DNA from: Histidinibacterium aquaticum
GTDB taxonomy: Bacteria > Pseudomonadota > Alphaproteobacteria > Rhodobacterales > Rhodobacteraceae
Assembly: GCF_008710275.1 (NCBI RefSeq)
Contig: NZ_VYQE01000002.1
Coordinates: 233,426-297,425 of the forward strand
DNA length: 64,000 bases
Reading direction: 5' to 3'
How positions within the stretch are numbered: the stretch's first letter is position 1; each line of letters opens with the position of its first letter. Under the pieces are notes generated by a model that searched no databases, was not told where the DNA came from, and saw only the letters and a list, made by a program, of their open reading frames with translations. Position numbers and translations under genes: made by a program. This document shows, piece after piece, positions 44,343-53,662 of the stretch.

Positions 44343-44419
44343 GCGGTTGTAGCTCAGTTGGTTAGAGTACCGGCCTGTCACGCCGGGGGTCGCGGGTTCG
44401 AGCCCCGTCAACCGCGCCA
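44343..44419 (+). tRNA. tRNA-Asp (GUC), copy 1
   Basis: 77-nt cloverleaf. Acceptor GCGGTTG pairs with CAACCGC. Anticodon stem CCGGC/GCCGG with loop CTGTCAC, anticodon GTC. Discriminator G and encoded CCA. Identical to the copy at 44540-44616. A substrate of Tgt, which is encoded in the same window. Confidence 0.95.
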
Positions 44420-44435
44420 CTGCCAGATGCGTTGG

Positions 44436-44464
44436 AAGGGCCCCTGAGTGGGCCCTTTTTCTTT
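44436..44464 (+). terminator. Intrinsic terminator between the tRNA-Asp genes
   Basis: 8-bp stem AAGGGCCC / GGGCCCTT with a 6-nt loop, followed by TTTCTTT. It ends transcription of the first tRNA-Asp, so each copy probably has its own promoter. Confidence 0.85.
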
Positions 44465-44539
44465 ACGCGGTGTCGGGGTGAAAAGCGGCTCTTTCCGCAT
44501 TGACGCCGTCCGCCCGATTGCCTATCCGGCGGCTCACGC

Positions 44540-44616
44540 GCGGTTGTAGCTCAGTTGGTTAGAGTACCGGCCTGTCACGCCGGGGGTCGCGGGTTCGAGC
44601 CCCGTCAACCGCGCCA
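44540..44616 (+). tRNA. tRNA-Asp (GUC), copy 2
   Basis: 77-nt cloverleaf identical to the first copy, anticodon GTC, encoded CCA. It lies 8 nt from the stop of the convergent S41-like gene. Confidence 0.95.
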
Positions 44617-44624
44617 CTTTCTCC

Positions 44625-45911
44625 CTACTTCAGAAGATCGACCGCCGCCTCCAGGGCGGTGTCCCGGCCCTGGTCGAAGGCCTCCACGTCGAGGCCCAGC
44701 TGCTCGTGCGGCGGCACGCCGCGCCCGTCGAAAGCCTCGCCCGCGGAATCGCGGTAGACTTGGTGGGACAGGACGAACTGCCAGTCGTTGGGCATGTGCC
44801 GCGACATGCTGTCCGAGAGGCTGCCCGCGGTGGGCTCGCCCAGCACGGTGACCTGAGGCAGGTCGCGCATGGCCAGCAGGAAGACCTCCGCCGCGCCGCG
44901 CGTCGCCCCGGAGGTGAGGATGACGACGGGTCCGTCGAAGCCGGGCAGGGGCGTCTCGTCGATCTCCACGGGGATCGGCTCGCCCATGAGTTCCGGCCCC
45001 TGCTGCACCGCCTTGGTGCCGACAGTGCGGGGCGTCTCGCCGAAGAGGCTCGCGTACCCGGTCGCCGCGCGGTTGGAGCCGCCGGTGTTCCAGCGCAGGT
45101 CGAGCACGAGCCCCTCGAGCGGCCCGAAGCTCACGAGGAGATCGGAGAGGATGTGCCTTGCCCGGGTGTCGTAGCCCGAGCCCCAGCCGCGTCCGGGGTC
45201 CATCCCGTCCAGCCGGATGACGCCGATGTCGTCCGGCAGGCGGCCGTAGGTGATCTCCGCCTCGTCGACTGTTCCGACGCTGGAGAGCTGCGCCTCGGTG
45301 ACGTCCGCGAACTCCTGCGCGCGGTCGGTCCAGTCGGGGTCGCTGCCGCCGAAGTAGCTCTCGGACCCGAGGATCAGCGCGACGTTGTGGTCGTCGATCT
45401 CGGCCACGGCGGCGCCCATGGCCGCGGCGAGAGAGGCCTCGTCCTCCACGTCCTGTCCAAGGGCGCGCCGGTCCGACCAGTCCACGCCGTTCTGCTCGAA
45501 GAAGGGGTAGTGCTGGTTGAAGGTGGTCCAGAAGAGGTCCCATTGCCCGGCCGCCGTGAGGTCCGGCGCCTCGCCGCAGCGGTCGGAGAAGGTCGCGGGC
45601 TCCGCCTCGATCGGGCCCACGACCTCGTCGACGTAGATCGTCAGCCGGTCCGGCTCGGGCGACGTGAAGCGATAGCCCGCCGCCCGGTCGAGCAGCCAGA
45701 GGTTGGCCGGGATCGTGAAGGCCTCGATGCAGCTGCCCGGCGTCACCTCGTAGACCTTGATCCGGAAGCGCCCGATGTCGAAGCCCAGGCCGTAGCCCAA
45801 GGTCCCCCAGGTGCCCCGAAGGTCCCGGTCCGGCACGTTCGCGATCCAGAACCCGCCGAAGGCCAGCACCGCGGCGGCGAGGAGTGCCGTCGTCCACCGC
45901 AGCGAGCGCAT
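44625..45911 (-). CDS. S41-family peptidase-like protein with Ser-to-Gly at the active site
   Basis: 428 residues. N-terminal membrane or signal segment (about residues 8-24), a beta-rich region, then the S41 domain: GLVLDLRWNTGGSN, VVILTSGATRGAAEVFLLAM, VTVLGEPTAGSLSD and DGRGVPPHEQLG. In active relatives the central motif reads T-x-S-A-A-E with the serine as nucleophile; here it is T-R-G-A-A-E with Gly339 (codon 44895-44897, minus strand). The protein is thus likely a non-catalytic member or uses another residue. The M20 peptidase gene lies 4 nt upstream on the same strand. Confidence 0.82.
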   Translation of the reverse strand: MRSLRWTTALLAAAVLAFGGFWIANVPDRDLRGTWGTLGYGLGFDIGRFRIKVYEVTPGSCIEAFTIPANLWLLDRAAGYRFTSPEPDRLTIYVDEVVGPIEAEPATFSDRCGEAPDLTAAGQWDLFWTTFNQHYPFFEQNGVDWSDRRALGQDVEDEASLAAAMGAAVAEIDDHNVALILGSESYFGGSDPDWTDRAQEFADVTEAQLSSVGTVDEAEITYGRLPDDIGVIRLDGMDPGRGWGSGYDTRARHILSDLLVSFGPLEGLVLDLRWNTGGSNRAATGYASLFGETPRTVGTKAVQQGPELMGEPIPVEIDETPLPGFDGPVVILTSGATRGAAEVFLLAMRDLPQVTVLGEPTAGSLSDSMSRHMPNDWQFVLSHQVYRDSAGEAFDGRGVPPHEQLGLDVEAFDQGRDTALEAAVDLLK

Positions 45912-45915
45912 CGCG

Positions 45916-47292
45916 CTACTCCTTCGCGATCGCGTCGAGGATGCGCGCCCAGGAGCGGATGCCGCGATGGAAGCTCGAGAGGTGGTACTTTTCGTTCGGG
46001 CTGTGGATCGCGTCGTCGTCCCGGCCGAAGCCGATCAGCATCGAATCGGTGTCGAGCACCGACTTGATGTAGCCCGCCACGGGGATCGAGCCGCCGCTGC
46101 CGATGAAGGCGGCGGGGTTCGGCCATTCCTCGCTGAGCGCCTGTCGGGCGGCCTCGAAGGCGGGGTTCTCGGTCGACATGACGGAGGCGGGCGAGGCGCC
46201 GTGGTCGTGCCACTCGGCGGTGCAGTCGGGCGGCAGCATCTCCTCGACCATCGCGCGGAAGCTCTTGCGGATGGCGTGGGGGTCCTGCTGGCCGACGAGC
46301 CGGAAGCTGACCTTGGCGGTGGCCTTGGACGGCAGGACCGTCTTGAAGCCGTCGCCGGTGTAGCCGCCGGTGATGCCGTTGATCTCGCAGGTCGGCCGCG
46401 CCCAGATCATCTCGAGCGGCGTGCGGTCCGTCTCGCCCGCGGGACGCGAGAGGCCGACGGCCCCCAGGAACCCGTCGGAATCGAAGCTCAGCCCCTCCCA
46501 CTGCGCCTTGATCTCGTCCGAGAGCTCGGGAACGCCGTCGTAGAAGCCGGGGACCGTGACACGACCGTCGTCATCGTGCAGCGAGGCGAGGATCTTCGAC
46601 AGCACCCGGATCGGGTTCATCGCCGGCCCGCCGTACATCCCGGAGTGCAGGTCGCGGTCGGGGCCGGTGATCGTCAACTCCTCGCCCAGCAGGCCGCGGA
46701 GCATGGTGGTGATGCCGGGCGTCTGCGGGTCGTAGAGGCCGGTGTCGCAGATCAGCGCGAGGTCCGATTTCAGCTCCTCGGCGTTCTCCTTCATCCAGGG
46801 CACGAGCGAGGGAGAGCCGGATTCCTCCTCGCCCTCGAAGAACATGGTGACACGGCAGGGCAGGGAGCCGTTCACCGCCACCCAGGCCCGGCAGGCCTCG
46901 ACGAAGGTCATGAGCTGGCCCTTGTCGTCGGCCGAGCCCCGCCCGCGGATGACCTTGCCGTCGGCGGTTTCCTCGACGGCCGGATCGAAGGGGTCGCGGT
47001 TCCAGAGGTTCAGCGGGTCCACCGGCTGAACGTCGTAGTGCCCGTAGAACAGCAGGTGACGCCCGCCCTCGCCGCCGTGGCCGGTGACCATGGGATGACC
47101 TGGCGTCGGGCGGCTCGCCGCGTCGAAGCCCATGGAGGCCAGGTCCTCGACCAGCCAGTCGGCGGCCCTGGCGCAATCCGCCTTATAGGCGGGATCGGTC
47201 GAGATGGAGGGGATGCGCAGCAGCGCCAGCAGCCGTTCAAGCGAGTCGTCGAGATCGGCGTCGATGCGGGCGAGAACCTGATCGAGGGACAT
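45916..47292 (-). CDS. M20 family dipeptidase
   Basis: Zn-dependent aminoacyl-dipeptidase or related amidohydrolase, cytoplasmic, 458 residues. Metal ligands: H85 and the catalytic D87 in GHYDVQP, Asp in GRGSADDKG, Glu pair in EGEEESGS, Asp in ICDTG, and His in DAIHSPNE. The dimerisation (lid) domain lies in the middle. All key residues are intact. Upstream of the S41-like gene in a probable two-gene operon; divergent from hemA. Confidence 0.92.
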   Translation of the reverse strand: MSLDQVLARIDADLDDSLERLLALLRIPSISTDPAYKADCARAADWLVEDLASMGFDAASRPTPGHPMVTGHGGEGGRHLLFYGHYDVQPVDPLNLWNRDPFDPAVEETADGKVIRGRGSADDKGQLMTFVEACRAWVAVNGSLPCRVTMFFEGEEESGSPSLVPWMKENAEELKSDLALICDTGLYDPQTPGITTMLRGLLGEELTITGPDRDLHSGMYGGPAMNPIRVLSKILASLHDDDGRVTVPGFYDGVPELSDEIKAQWEGLSFDSDGFLGAVGLSRPAGETDRTPLEMIWARPTCEINGITGGYTGDGFKTVLPSKATAKVSFRLVGQQDPHAIRKSFRAMVEEMLPPDCTAEWHDHGASPASVMSTENPAFEAARQALSEEWPNPAAFIGSGGSIPVAGYIKSVLDTDSMLIGFGRDDDAIHSPNEKYHLSSFHRGIRSWARILDAIAKE

Positions 47293-47360
47293 GGGAACTC
47301 CGGTCGTTGGATTTGTGCGCGACGGTATCAGCCGGGGGACCGGTGTCCAGCGGCCTCGGT

Positions 47361-47374
47361 TTGACCTGCATCAA
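47361..47374. promoter_or_regulatory. FnrL/FNR-type box between M20 peptidase and hemA
   Basis: TTGAC-CTGC-ATCAA, one mismatch from TTGAT-N4-ATCAA. It lies 184 bp upstream of the hemA start and 68 bp from the divergent M20 gene. hemA is a known FnrL target in Rhodobacter sphaeroides, so oxygen control of heme synthesis is the natural reading. Confidence 0.65.
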
Positions 47375-47523
47375 TGCCGCCTCCCGCCGGGACCGGTAGG
47401 CGAGAAGGCAGGCCGACGACCCGGTTCGCAGCGGACCACTATCGGAAACTCCCGGACCGGAATCCGCTAGGGTGCGACATCCGGCGAAGGGCGAGGCGGT
47501 TGTTTGATGGAAGAGGGGCCTAT

Positions 47524-47562
47524 ATGACCCTTGGAAGAGTTCTAAGAAGGACGGAACGGTGA
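47524..47562 (+). CDS. Possible 12-codon leader ORF overlapping the hemA start
   Basis: ATG 47524 with a strong ribosome site AGAGGGG (47512-47518) reads [12 protein letters not shown] and stops at TGA 47560-47562. That stop overlaps the hemA GTG by GTGA. Four of its codons are Arg. hemA has its own AAGAAGGA site, so the leader may be a coupling or regulatory ORF, or chance. Confidence 0.35.
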   Translation: MTLGRVLRRTER

Positions 47563-48785
47563 CGGATTACGCGGCGCATCTGGACCTGGCCATCGCGAAG
47601 CTGCACGAGGAGGGCCGGTACCGGACCTTCATCGACATCGAGCGCAAGCGGGGACAGTTCCCCCACGCCACATGGCGCCGCCCCGATGGCACCGAGCAGC
47701 CGATCACCGTTTGGTGCGGCAATGACTATCTCGGCATGGGCCAGCACCCCGTCGTGCTCGCCGCGATGCACGAGGCCATCGAGGCGACTGGAGCGGGCTC
47801 CGGCGGCACGCGCAACATCTCGGGGACGACCGTCTATCACAAGCGGCTCGAGGCCGAGCTGGCCGATCTGCACGGCAAGGAAGCCGCGCTGCTCTTCACC
47901 TCGGCCTATATCGCGAACGACGCGACGCTCTCGACCCTGCCGAAGCTCTTTCCCGGGCTGATCATCTATTCCGACGCGCTGAACCACGCCTCGATGATCG
48001 AGGGCATCCGCCGCAACGGCGGGCAGAAGCGCATCTTCCGCCACAACGACGTGGCCCACCTGCGCGAACTGCTGGAGGCCGACGATCCCGCCGCGCCCAA
48101 GCTCATCGCCTTCGAGTCGGTCTACTCGATGGACGGCGACTTCGGCCCGATCGAGGAGATCTGCGACCTTGCGGACGAATTCGGCGCGCTGACCTATCTC
48201 GACGAGGTCCATGCCGTCGGCATGTACGGCCCTCGCGGCGGCGGCGTGGCCGAGCGGGACCGGCTCATGCACCGGCTCGACATCATCAACGGGACGCTGG
48301 GCAAGGCCTTCGGCGTGATGGGCGGCTACATCGCCACCTCGGCCCGCATGGCGGACGCCGTGCGCTCCTACGCGCCCGGCTTCATTTTCACCACCTCGCT
48401 GCCCCCCACCGTGGCGGCCGGCGCGGCGGCCAGTGTCGCACATCTCAAGCGTGACCAGTCGATCCGCGACGCGCACCAGACACAGGCCTCGATCCTCAAG
48501 ACCCGGCTCAAGGGGCTCGGGCTGCCGATCATCGATCACGGCAGCCACATCGTGCCTCTGATCGTCGGCGATCCGGTCCACACGAAGAAGATCAGCGACA
48601 TGCTGCTGGGCGAGTACGGCATCTACGTGCAGCCCATCAACTTCCCGACCGTCCCGCGCGGCACGGAGCGGCTGCGCTTCACCCCCTCGCCGGTTCACGG
48701 ACCGCGTGAAATGGATGCACTCGTGCACGGTCTCGACCGTCTCTGGTCGCATTGTGCGCTTAATCGTGCCGAGTTGGCCGGCTAA
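47559..48785 (+). CDS. hemA: 5-aminolevulinate synthase
   Basis: PLP enzyme condensing glycine and succinyl-CoA to 5-aminolevulinate, first step of tetrapyrrole synthesis by the C4 route of alphaproteobacteria. 408 residues. N-terminal [15 protein letters not shown], the [14 protein letters not shown] segment, and the PLP-binding Lys249 in [15 protein letters not shown] start at 47559 behind AAGAAGGA. An FnrL-type box lies upstream. Product feeds the cobalamin genes of this window as well as heme. Confidence 0.97.
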   Translation: MTDYAAHLDLAIAKLHEEGRYRTFIDIERKRGQFPHATWRRPDGTEQPITVWCGNDYLGMGQHPVVLAAMHEAIEATGAGSGGTRNISGTTVYHKRLEAELADLHGKEAALLFTSAYIANDATLSTLPKLFPGLIIYSDALNHASMIEGIRRNGGQKRIFRHNDVAHLRELLEADDPAAPKLIAFESVYSMDGDFGPIEEICDLADEFGALTYLDEVHAVGMYGPRGGGVAERDRLMHRLDIINGTLGKAFGVMGGYIATSARMADAVRSYAPGFIFTTSLPPTVAAGAAASVAHLKRDQSIRDAHQTQASILKTRLKGLGLPIIDHGSHIVPLIVGDPVHTKKISDMLLGEYGIYVQPINFPTVPRGTERLRFTPSPVHGPREMDALVHGLDRLWSHCALNRAELAG

Positions 48786-48897
48786 CCGTCATAGGCGGGT
48801 GCACCTGCGATCACGGCTGTGCTAACACCGTATTAATCTGCGGTGACCGAGTCGGCGCTGACGGATGGAGTGGGGCAGGACGAAAACGGGTCGACGC

Positions 48898-50202
48898 ATG
48901 ATCGGGCGCATCTCAAAGCGCGAGTCTGACGTCACGGTCGAAGAACCTTCGGGCTTCGACGCATTCGACCTGCGCCTCGGCGACCTGATGCGGGGCGAGC
49001 GCGCGACGCTCGGCAAGAGCCTGCTGGACGTGCAGCGCGAGCTCAAGATCAAGGCCGCCTACATCGCCGCCATCGAGAACGCCGACCCCTCAGCCTTCGA
49101 GACGCCGGGCTTCATCGCGGGCTACGTCCGTTCCTATGCCCGTTACCTCGGCATGGATCCCGAGTGGGCCTTCGACACCTTCTGCCGCGAGAGCGGGTTC
49201 GAAACGGCGCACGGCATGTCGCCGGCCGCCTCCGCCGCCAAGCCCAAGCGGGTCGAGCGGGCGCCGGTGGGCGACGACATCTTCGCCGCACCCTCGACGC
49301 CCTTCGTGCCCTCGGGCGAGGCCTTCTTCTCGCGCGTCGAGCCGGGGGCCGTCGGCTCCGTGCTGGTGCTGGTCGCCCTGATCGGCGGCCTGGGCTACGG
49401 CGGTCTCAGCGTTCTCAAGGAAGTGCAGAAGGTGCAGTTCGCGCCGGTCGAAGAAGCACCGACCGTCGTCGCCGACCTCGATCCGCTCGCCGGTGGCGGG
49501 TCCGCCGGCGGCTCCGGTGCCTCCGCGAACGCCTCGAACGGCGGCTTCGCCGCGCCGAGCGCCGAGGCGCTCGACCGCCTCTACCGTCCGCAGGCCCTCG
49601 ACGTGCCGGTCATGGTTGCCCGCGACGGGCCGATCTCCACGCTCAGCCCGGCCTCGGTCGGGGCGCTCAGCCCCGAGGTCGAAACCTCCGCGCCGCGGTC
49701 CCTTCGTGCCGGCCTCGGCGCGACGCCGAATTCCGCCTATGGCAGTGAGCCCGAACCGACCACCGTCGCCGAGGCTCCGCCGCTGCCCGGCACGCCGGGA
49801 GAGGCCTCGCCCTCGGGCGTCCAGGTCACCGAAGAGCCGACGCCCGCCGTTCAGCTCGTCGCCGTGCGCCCGGCCTGGGTCCGGGTCACCAGCCCGGACG
49901 GGACCACCCTCTACGAGCGGACCATGGGCGCGGGGGATACCTTCACGGTTCCGCAGACCGAGGAACCTGCGACCCTGCGCATCGGCGAAAGCGGCGCGGT
50001 CTACTTCGCCGTCAACGGCGACCACTACGGCCCCGTCGGCCCGAACGGCTCGGTCAGCTCGAACGTGGCTCTCTCCGCCGGGGCTCTCACCGACCGCTAC
50101 GAGGTGGCGGACCTTTCCGCCGACGCCGACCTGGCCGAGGTGGTGCGCGTGGCCGAGCTTCAGCAGGCCGCGCCCGTCGAGGAGCCCGTGGCGTCGGAGT
50201 GA
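48898..50202 (+). CDS. RodZ-like helix-turn-helix membrane protein
   Basis: 434 residues from ATG 48898 (ATG 48865 in frame is an alternative). N-terminal HTH of the RodZ type: ERATLGKSLLDVQRELKIKA, YIAAIENAD, FIAGYVRSYARYLGMD. One membrane segment near residue 160 (VGSVLVLVALIGGLGYGG), a long Ala/Pro/Ser-rich periplasmic linker, and a C-terminal beta-rich DUF4115-like domain. By homology a cell-shape/cytoskeleton factor acting with MreB. Precedes ispG as in many alphaproteobacteria. Confidence 0.82.
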   Translation: MIGRISKRESDVTVEEPSGFDAFDLRLGDLMRGERATLGKSLLDVQRELKIKAAYIAAIENADPSAFETPGFIAGYVRSYARYLGMDPEWAFDTFCRESGFETAHGMSPAASAAKPKRVERAPVGDDIFAAPSTPFVPSGEAFFSRVEPGAVGSVLVLVALIGGLGYGGLSVLKEVQKVQFAPVEEAPTVVADLDPLAGGGSAGGSGASANASNGGFAAPSAEALDRLYRPQALDVPVMVARDGPISTLSPASVGALSPEVETSAPRSLRAGLGATPNSAYGSEPEPTTVAEAPPLPGTPGEASPSGVQVTEEPTPAVQLVAVRPAWVRVTSPDGTTLYERTMGAGDTFTVPQTEEPATLRIGESGAVYFAVNGDHYGPVGPNGSVSSNVALSAGALTDRYEVADLSADADLAEVVRVAELQQAAPVEEPVASE

Positions 50203-50279
50203 CGCGGCGCATTGCCGGGACGCCCATCCGCCCATAGGTTGCGGTCAAGAATTCAGCCAATCCCGAGGGGAGCGCAGGC

Positions 50280-51401
50280 ATGTCGCTCAATCACGTCCGT
50301 CCGTGGCGCAACATCTATCGGCGCAAGAGCCGCCAAATCATGGTGGGCAACGTGGCCGTCGGCGGCGACGCGCCGATCTCGGTGCAGACCATGACTAACA
50401 CGCTGACGACGGACGTCAGGGCGACGGTGGAGCAGATCCAGGCCGCCGCCGAGGCCGGCGCCGACATCGTGCGCGTCTCGGTGCCCGACGAGGCCTCGTC
50501 GAAGGCGTTGAAGGAGATCGTGCCCGAAAGCCCGGTGCCGATCGTCGCGGACATCCACTTCCACTACAAGCGCGGCATCGAGAGCGCCGAGGCGGGCGCC
50601 GCCTGCCTGCGCATCAACCCCGGCAACATCGGCGACGAGAAGCGCGTGCGCGAGGTTATCGCGGCGGCGCGCGACCACGGCTGCTCGATGCGGATCGGCG
50701 TCAACGCGGGGTCACTCGAGCGGCACCTGCTGGAGAAGTACGGCGAGCCCTGTCCCGAGGCCATGGTCGAGAGCGCGCTCGAGCATATCCGCATTCTCGA
50801 GGACAACGACTTCCACGAGTTCAAGATCTCGGTGAAGGCCTCCGACGTCTTCCTCGCCGCGGCGGCCTACCAGGGAATCGCCGATGCGACCGACAAGCCC
50901 ATCCACCTCGGGATCACCGAGGCTGGCGGACTCATGTCCGGCACGATCAAGAGCGCGATCGGCCTCGGCAACCTGCTCTGGATGGGGATCGGCGACACCG
51001 TCCGCGTCTCGCTCTCGGCCGACCCGGTGGAAGAGGTCCGCGTGGGATACGAAATCCTGAAATCGCTGGGACTGCGGCACCGCGGGGTCAACATCATCTC
51101 GTGCCCCTCCTGCGCGCGGCAGGGCTTCGACGTCATCAAAACGGTCGAAATCCTCGAGGATCGGCTGGCTCACATCAAAACGCCAATGAGTCTCAGCATC
51201 ATCGGCTGCGTGGTGAACGGTCCCGGCGAGGCGCTGATGACCGACGTGGGCTTCACCGGCGGCGGGCAGGGCCGCGGCATGGTCTACCTCGCGGGGGCCA
51301 AGAGCCACGCGATGTCGAACGACCAGATGATCGATCACATCGTCGAGCAGGTCGAACAGAAGGCGGCCGAGCTGGAAGCCTCGAAGGAAGCGGCCGAATA
51401 A
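50280..51401 (+). CDS. ispG: 4-hydroxy-3-methylbut-2-enyl-diphosphate synthase
   Basis: Fe-S enzyme of the MEP isoprenoid pathway (also gcpE); reduces methylerythritol cyclodiphosphate to HMBPP. 373 residues, the short bacterial form without the plant insert. TIM-barrel start [15 protein letters not shown] and the [4Fe-4S] ligands in [10 protein letters not shown] and [11 protein letters not shown]. It depends on Fe-S assembly factors such as those at 31 and 34.5 kb. Located after the RodZ-like gene with a 77-nt gap. Confidence 0.97.
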   Translation: MSLNHVRPWRNIYRRKSRQIMVGNVAVGGDAPISVQTMTNTLTTDVRATVEQIQAAAEAGADIVRVSVPDEASSKALKEIVPESPVPIVADIHFHYKRGIESAEAGAACLRINPGNIGDEKRVREVIAAARDHGCSMRIGVNAGSLERHLLEKYGEPCPEAMVESALEHIRILEDNDFHEFKISVKASDVFLAAAAYQGIADATDKPIHLGITEAGGLMSGTIKSAIGLGNLLWMGIGDTVRVSLSADPVEEVRVGYEILKSLGLRHRGVNIISCPSCARQGFDVIKTVEILEDRLAHIKTPMSLSIIGCVVNGPGEALMTDVGFTGGGQGRGMVYLAGAKSHAMSNDQMIDHIVEQVEQKAAELEASKEAAE

Positions 51402-51475
51402 AACCCATTAATCTTCTCGGGTTTCTCGGCTAACCTCGTCGCGGAGTTCGGGCGAGGGCCGGGGAGTACGACCCA

Positions 51476-52744
51476 GTGCAGACAGCAGATCCCCTTGGGA
51501 GGGATGCCGTCGACATTCGCGCGTACAAGCGGATGGACGGGGCGGACAATCCCGAGCTCACGCTGCGGTTCGTCATCGTCGCCGGATGCGCCGGTGCGCT
51601 GGCTCTGGGTCTCTCTAGCTACGTCATCCTTGGCATTGCGGCGGCCTATCTCGTCCTCGCCGCGATCTACGCCCGGGCGCTGAACGCCCTGCCGGATCGC
51701 GCGGCCCCCGGGCGCTGGCGCCCCGTGCGGTGGCTGGGCCTTGCGACCGACCTCATCTTCTACGGCGGCATCCTCTACCTCTGGATTCAGCCCGTTCCCC
51801 TTGGCGAATACACCGCGCTTCTGCTGCTGCTGATGACCGGCACCAGCACAGCCGTGGTCCGCGCCTCGGACAGCGCGCGCAAGATCGGCGACCTGTCCGG
51901 ACACATCCTGACCGGGCTCGCCATGCTCGGGGCCGAGATCTATCGCTCCCAGCCGACCTACCTGGGGCTCTCCTTCGGCGTCGTCCTCGTCGTCATGGCG
52001 CTCTACGTCATCCTGATCGCCCGGAAGGTCGCGCGCTACCGGTCCGAGCGCGAAACCGCGCGACGCGCCCAGGTCGAGGCGGAGAAGGACCGTCTGCTCG
52101 GGCAGCTCACCGGCGGCATCGCGCATGACTTCAACAACCAGGTGACGGCCATCCTCGGCAACCTCGAACTGTCGCGGGTTCTCACAGACGAGTGCGAGAA
52201 AGGCCGCGCCATCGCCGAGGCCGAGGCGGCGGCGCAGCGCGTGGCCCGGCTTACCTCGGACCTGCTGGCCTATTCCCGACGTTCGATGCTCCGGCCCGCC
52301 CGGGTGGACCCGGGGAGGATCGCGCGCGAGGTCGCCGACCTCGCGCGGCAGGACAGCAGGACCGGGCTGACGCTGGAACTGGAGACGGACCTACCATCTC
52401 TGATGGCGGACGCGGGTTACCTCCGCGCGGCGCTGCTCCACCTGCTGGCCAATGCGGAGGAGGCGAGCGCGGGCAAGGGCGCTGACGTCGAGCTGTCGGT
52501 CCGTCGCAGCGAGGCCCTCGGCCGGGACGGCGTCACGTTCTCCGTGACCGACCAAGGCACCGGCATGTCGCAGGAGGTGCGGGCGCGCGCGACCGAGCCC
52601 TTCTTCACGACCAAGCCGCAGGGGCACGGGCTCGGGCTGTCCATGGCGGAGGGCTTTGCCCGCCAATCGGGCGGTCGGCTCGAGATCGTCTGGGCAGAGG
52701 GTGAGGGCACCGAGGTGCGCCTCCACCTCCCGCTGGAGCGGTAG
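51476..52744 (+). CDS. Orphan sensor histidine kinase
   Basis: 422 residues from GTG 51476 (GGGGAG upstream). The first 190 residues hold about five to six membrane helices without a sizeable periplasmic domain, so the stimulus is probably sensed in the membrane. A short coiled segment leads to the phospho-acceptor H217 in GGIAHDFNNQVTAILGNLEL. The ATPase domain has LLANAEEAS (N box), TDQGTGM (G1) and GHGLGLSMA (G2). No response regulator lies nearby. Confidence 0.88.
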   Translation: MQTADPLGRDAVDIRAYKRMDGADNPELTLRFVIVAGCAGALALGLSSYVILGIAAAYLVLAAIYARALNALPDRAAPGRWRPVRWLGLATDLIFYGGILYLWIQPVPLGEYTALLLLLMTGTSTAVVRASDSARKIGDLSGHILTGLAMLGAEIYRSQPTYLGLSFGVVLVVMALYVILIARKVARYRSERETARRAQVEAEKDRLLGQLTGGIAHDFNNQVTAILGNLELSRVLTDECEKGRAIAEAEAAAQRVARLTSDLLAYSRRSMLRPARVDPGRIAREVADLARQDSRTGLTLELETDLPSLMADAGYLRAALLHLLANAEEASAGKGADVELSVRRSEALGRDGVTFSVTDQGTGMSQEVRARATEPFFTTKPQGHGLGLSMAEGFARQSGGRLEIVWAEGEGTEVRLHLPLER

Positions 52745-52758
52745 CCGGCCGCTGAGCG

Positions 52759-53511
52759 TCAGCCGCGCTCGTCGCGGGCGGCTTCCACCAGGCGTTCCAT
52801 CTGCGCGAGCGGCACGTAGCCGCGGAGCATCTGGTCCTCCAGCACGAAGGTCGGCGTGCCGGTGATCTGCAGTTCTTCGGCGAGCGCCCGGTTCTCGGAG
52901 ATGACCTCGGCCACCTCTTCGGACTCCATCCGCTCGAAGATCGGCTGCGGATCGAGGCCGAAGCCCTCCGCGAGCCGCTGCAGGTTCTCCTCGTTCGCCT
53001 CGCCGCGAAGGGTGATGAGCGCGTCGTGGATGTCCTTGTAGATCGCGTCGCCGTGGATCTGCTTCACCGCGATGGCGAACTGGGAGCTCTTGGTCGAGTC
53101 CTCGCCGAGGATCGGGAATTCCTTGAGGATCAGGCGGATGTTTCCGTCGGCCGCGATGAGCTCCTCGACCTCGGGGTAGGCCCGGCGGCAATAGCCGCAG
53201 CGGTAGTCGATGAACTCGACGAGCGTGACGTCGCCCTCGGGATTGCCGCCGACCCAGGAGTGCCCGTCGTCGTGCAGGGCCTCCATGTTCGACAGCGCGA
53301 GATTGCGGTCGGCCTCCGCCTGCGCTTCGGCCTCGCGCTGCTCGAGGACGCCGATGGCCTCCATCAGCACCTCGGGATTCTCGAGGAGGTAGGAGCGGAC
53401 CGCGTCTCCGAAAGCCTCGCGATCGGCCTCGCTCATGTCCTGGAACTGCTGCGCCGCCGCGGGAGCGGCGAGCCCCGCGGTCAGCACGAGGGCGGCGAGG
53501 GTGCGTGTCAT
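52759..53511 (-). CDS. DsbA-family thiol-disulfide oxidoreductase
   Basis: 250 residues. Signal peptide MTRTLAALVLTAGLAAPAAAQ (ATG at 53511; GGGAGAC upstream on the coding strand). A helical N-terminal region (about 25-75, ScsC/BdbD-like copper-resistance-type N-domain) precedes the thioredoxin fold with C105-G-Y-C108 and the cis-Pro in GTPTFV. Periplasmic oxidase or isomerase; the N-terminal helical extension makes oligomerisation, and isomerase activity, possible. Frame open to 53826 is ignored. Confidence 0.9.
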   Translation of the reverse strand: MTRTLAALVLTAGLAAPAAAQQFQDMSEADREAFGDAVRSYLLENPEVLMEAIGVLEQREAEAQAEADRNLALSNMEALHDDGHSWVGGNPEGDVTLVEFIDYRCGYCRRAYPEVEELIAADGNIRLILKEFPILGEDSTKSSQFAIAVKQIHGDAIYKDIHDALITLRGEANEENLQRLAEGFGLDPQPIFERMESEEVAEVISENRALAEELQITGTPTFVLEDQMLRGYVPLAQMERLVEAARDERG

Positions 53512-53662
53512 CTTTGTCTCCCGGGGCGATGGCCTGCTCGTTGTGCTGCACCTCCCGGCGCATGGCGTCAACCGCCGCGCGACGTGATCGCATCCCGCCA
53601 CATGACCGATTGACCTTCCATACCCGGGCTTGGCAGATCGGGGCGAGCATAGGGGGCAGGTC

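Noticed and set aside
43317..44616. tRNA cluster as integration site for a genomic island
   Set aside because: No integrase, no direct repeat of a tRNA 3' end, and the flanking genes look like core genome. The two tRNA-Asp genes are a simple duplication.
51401..51424. Terminator after ispG (AAACCC...GGGTTT)
   Set aside because: Only a 6-bp AT-containing stem with a 12-nt loop and no following T-run; too weak to call.
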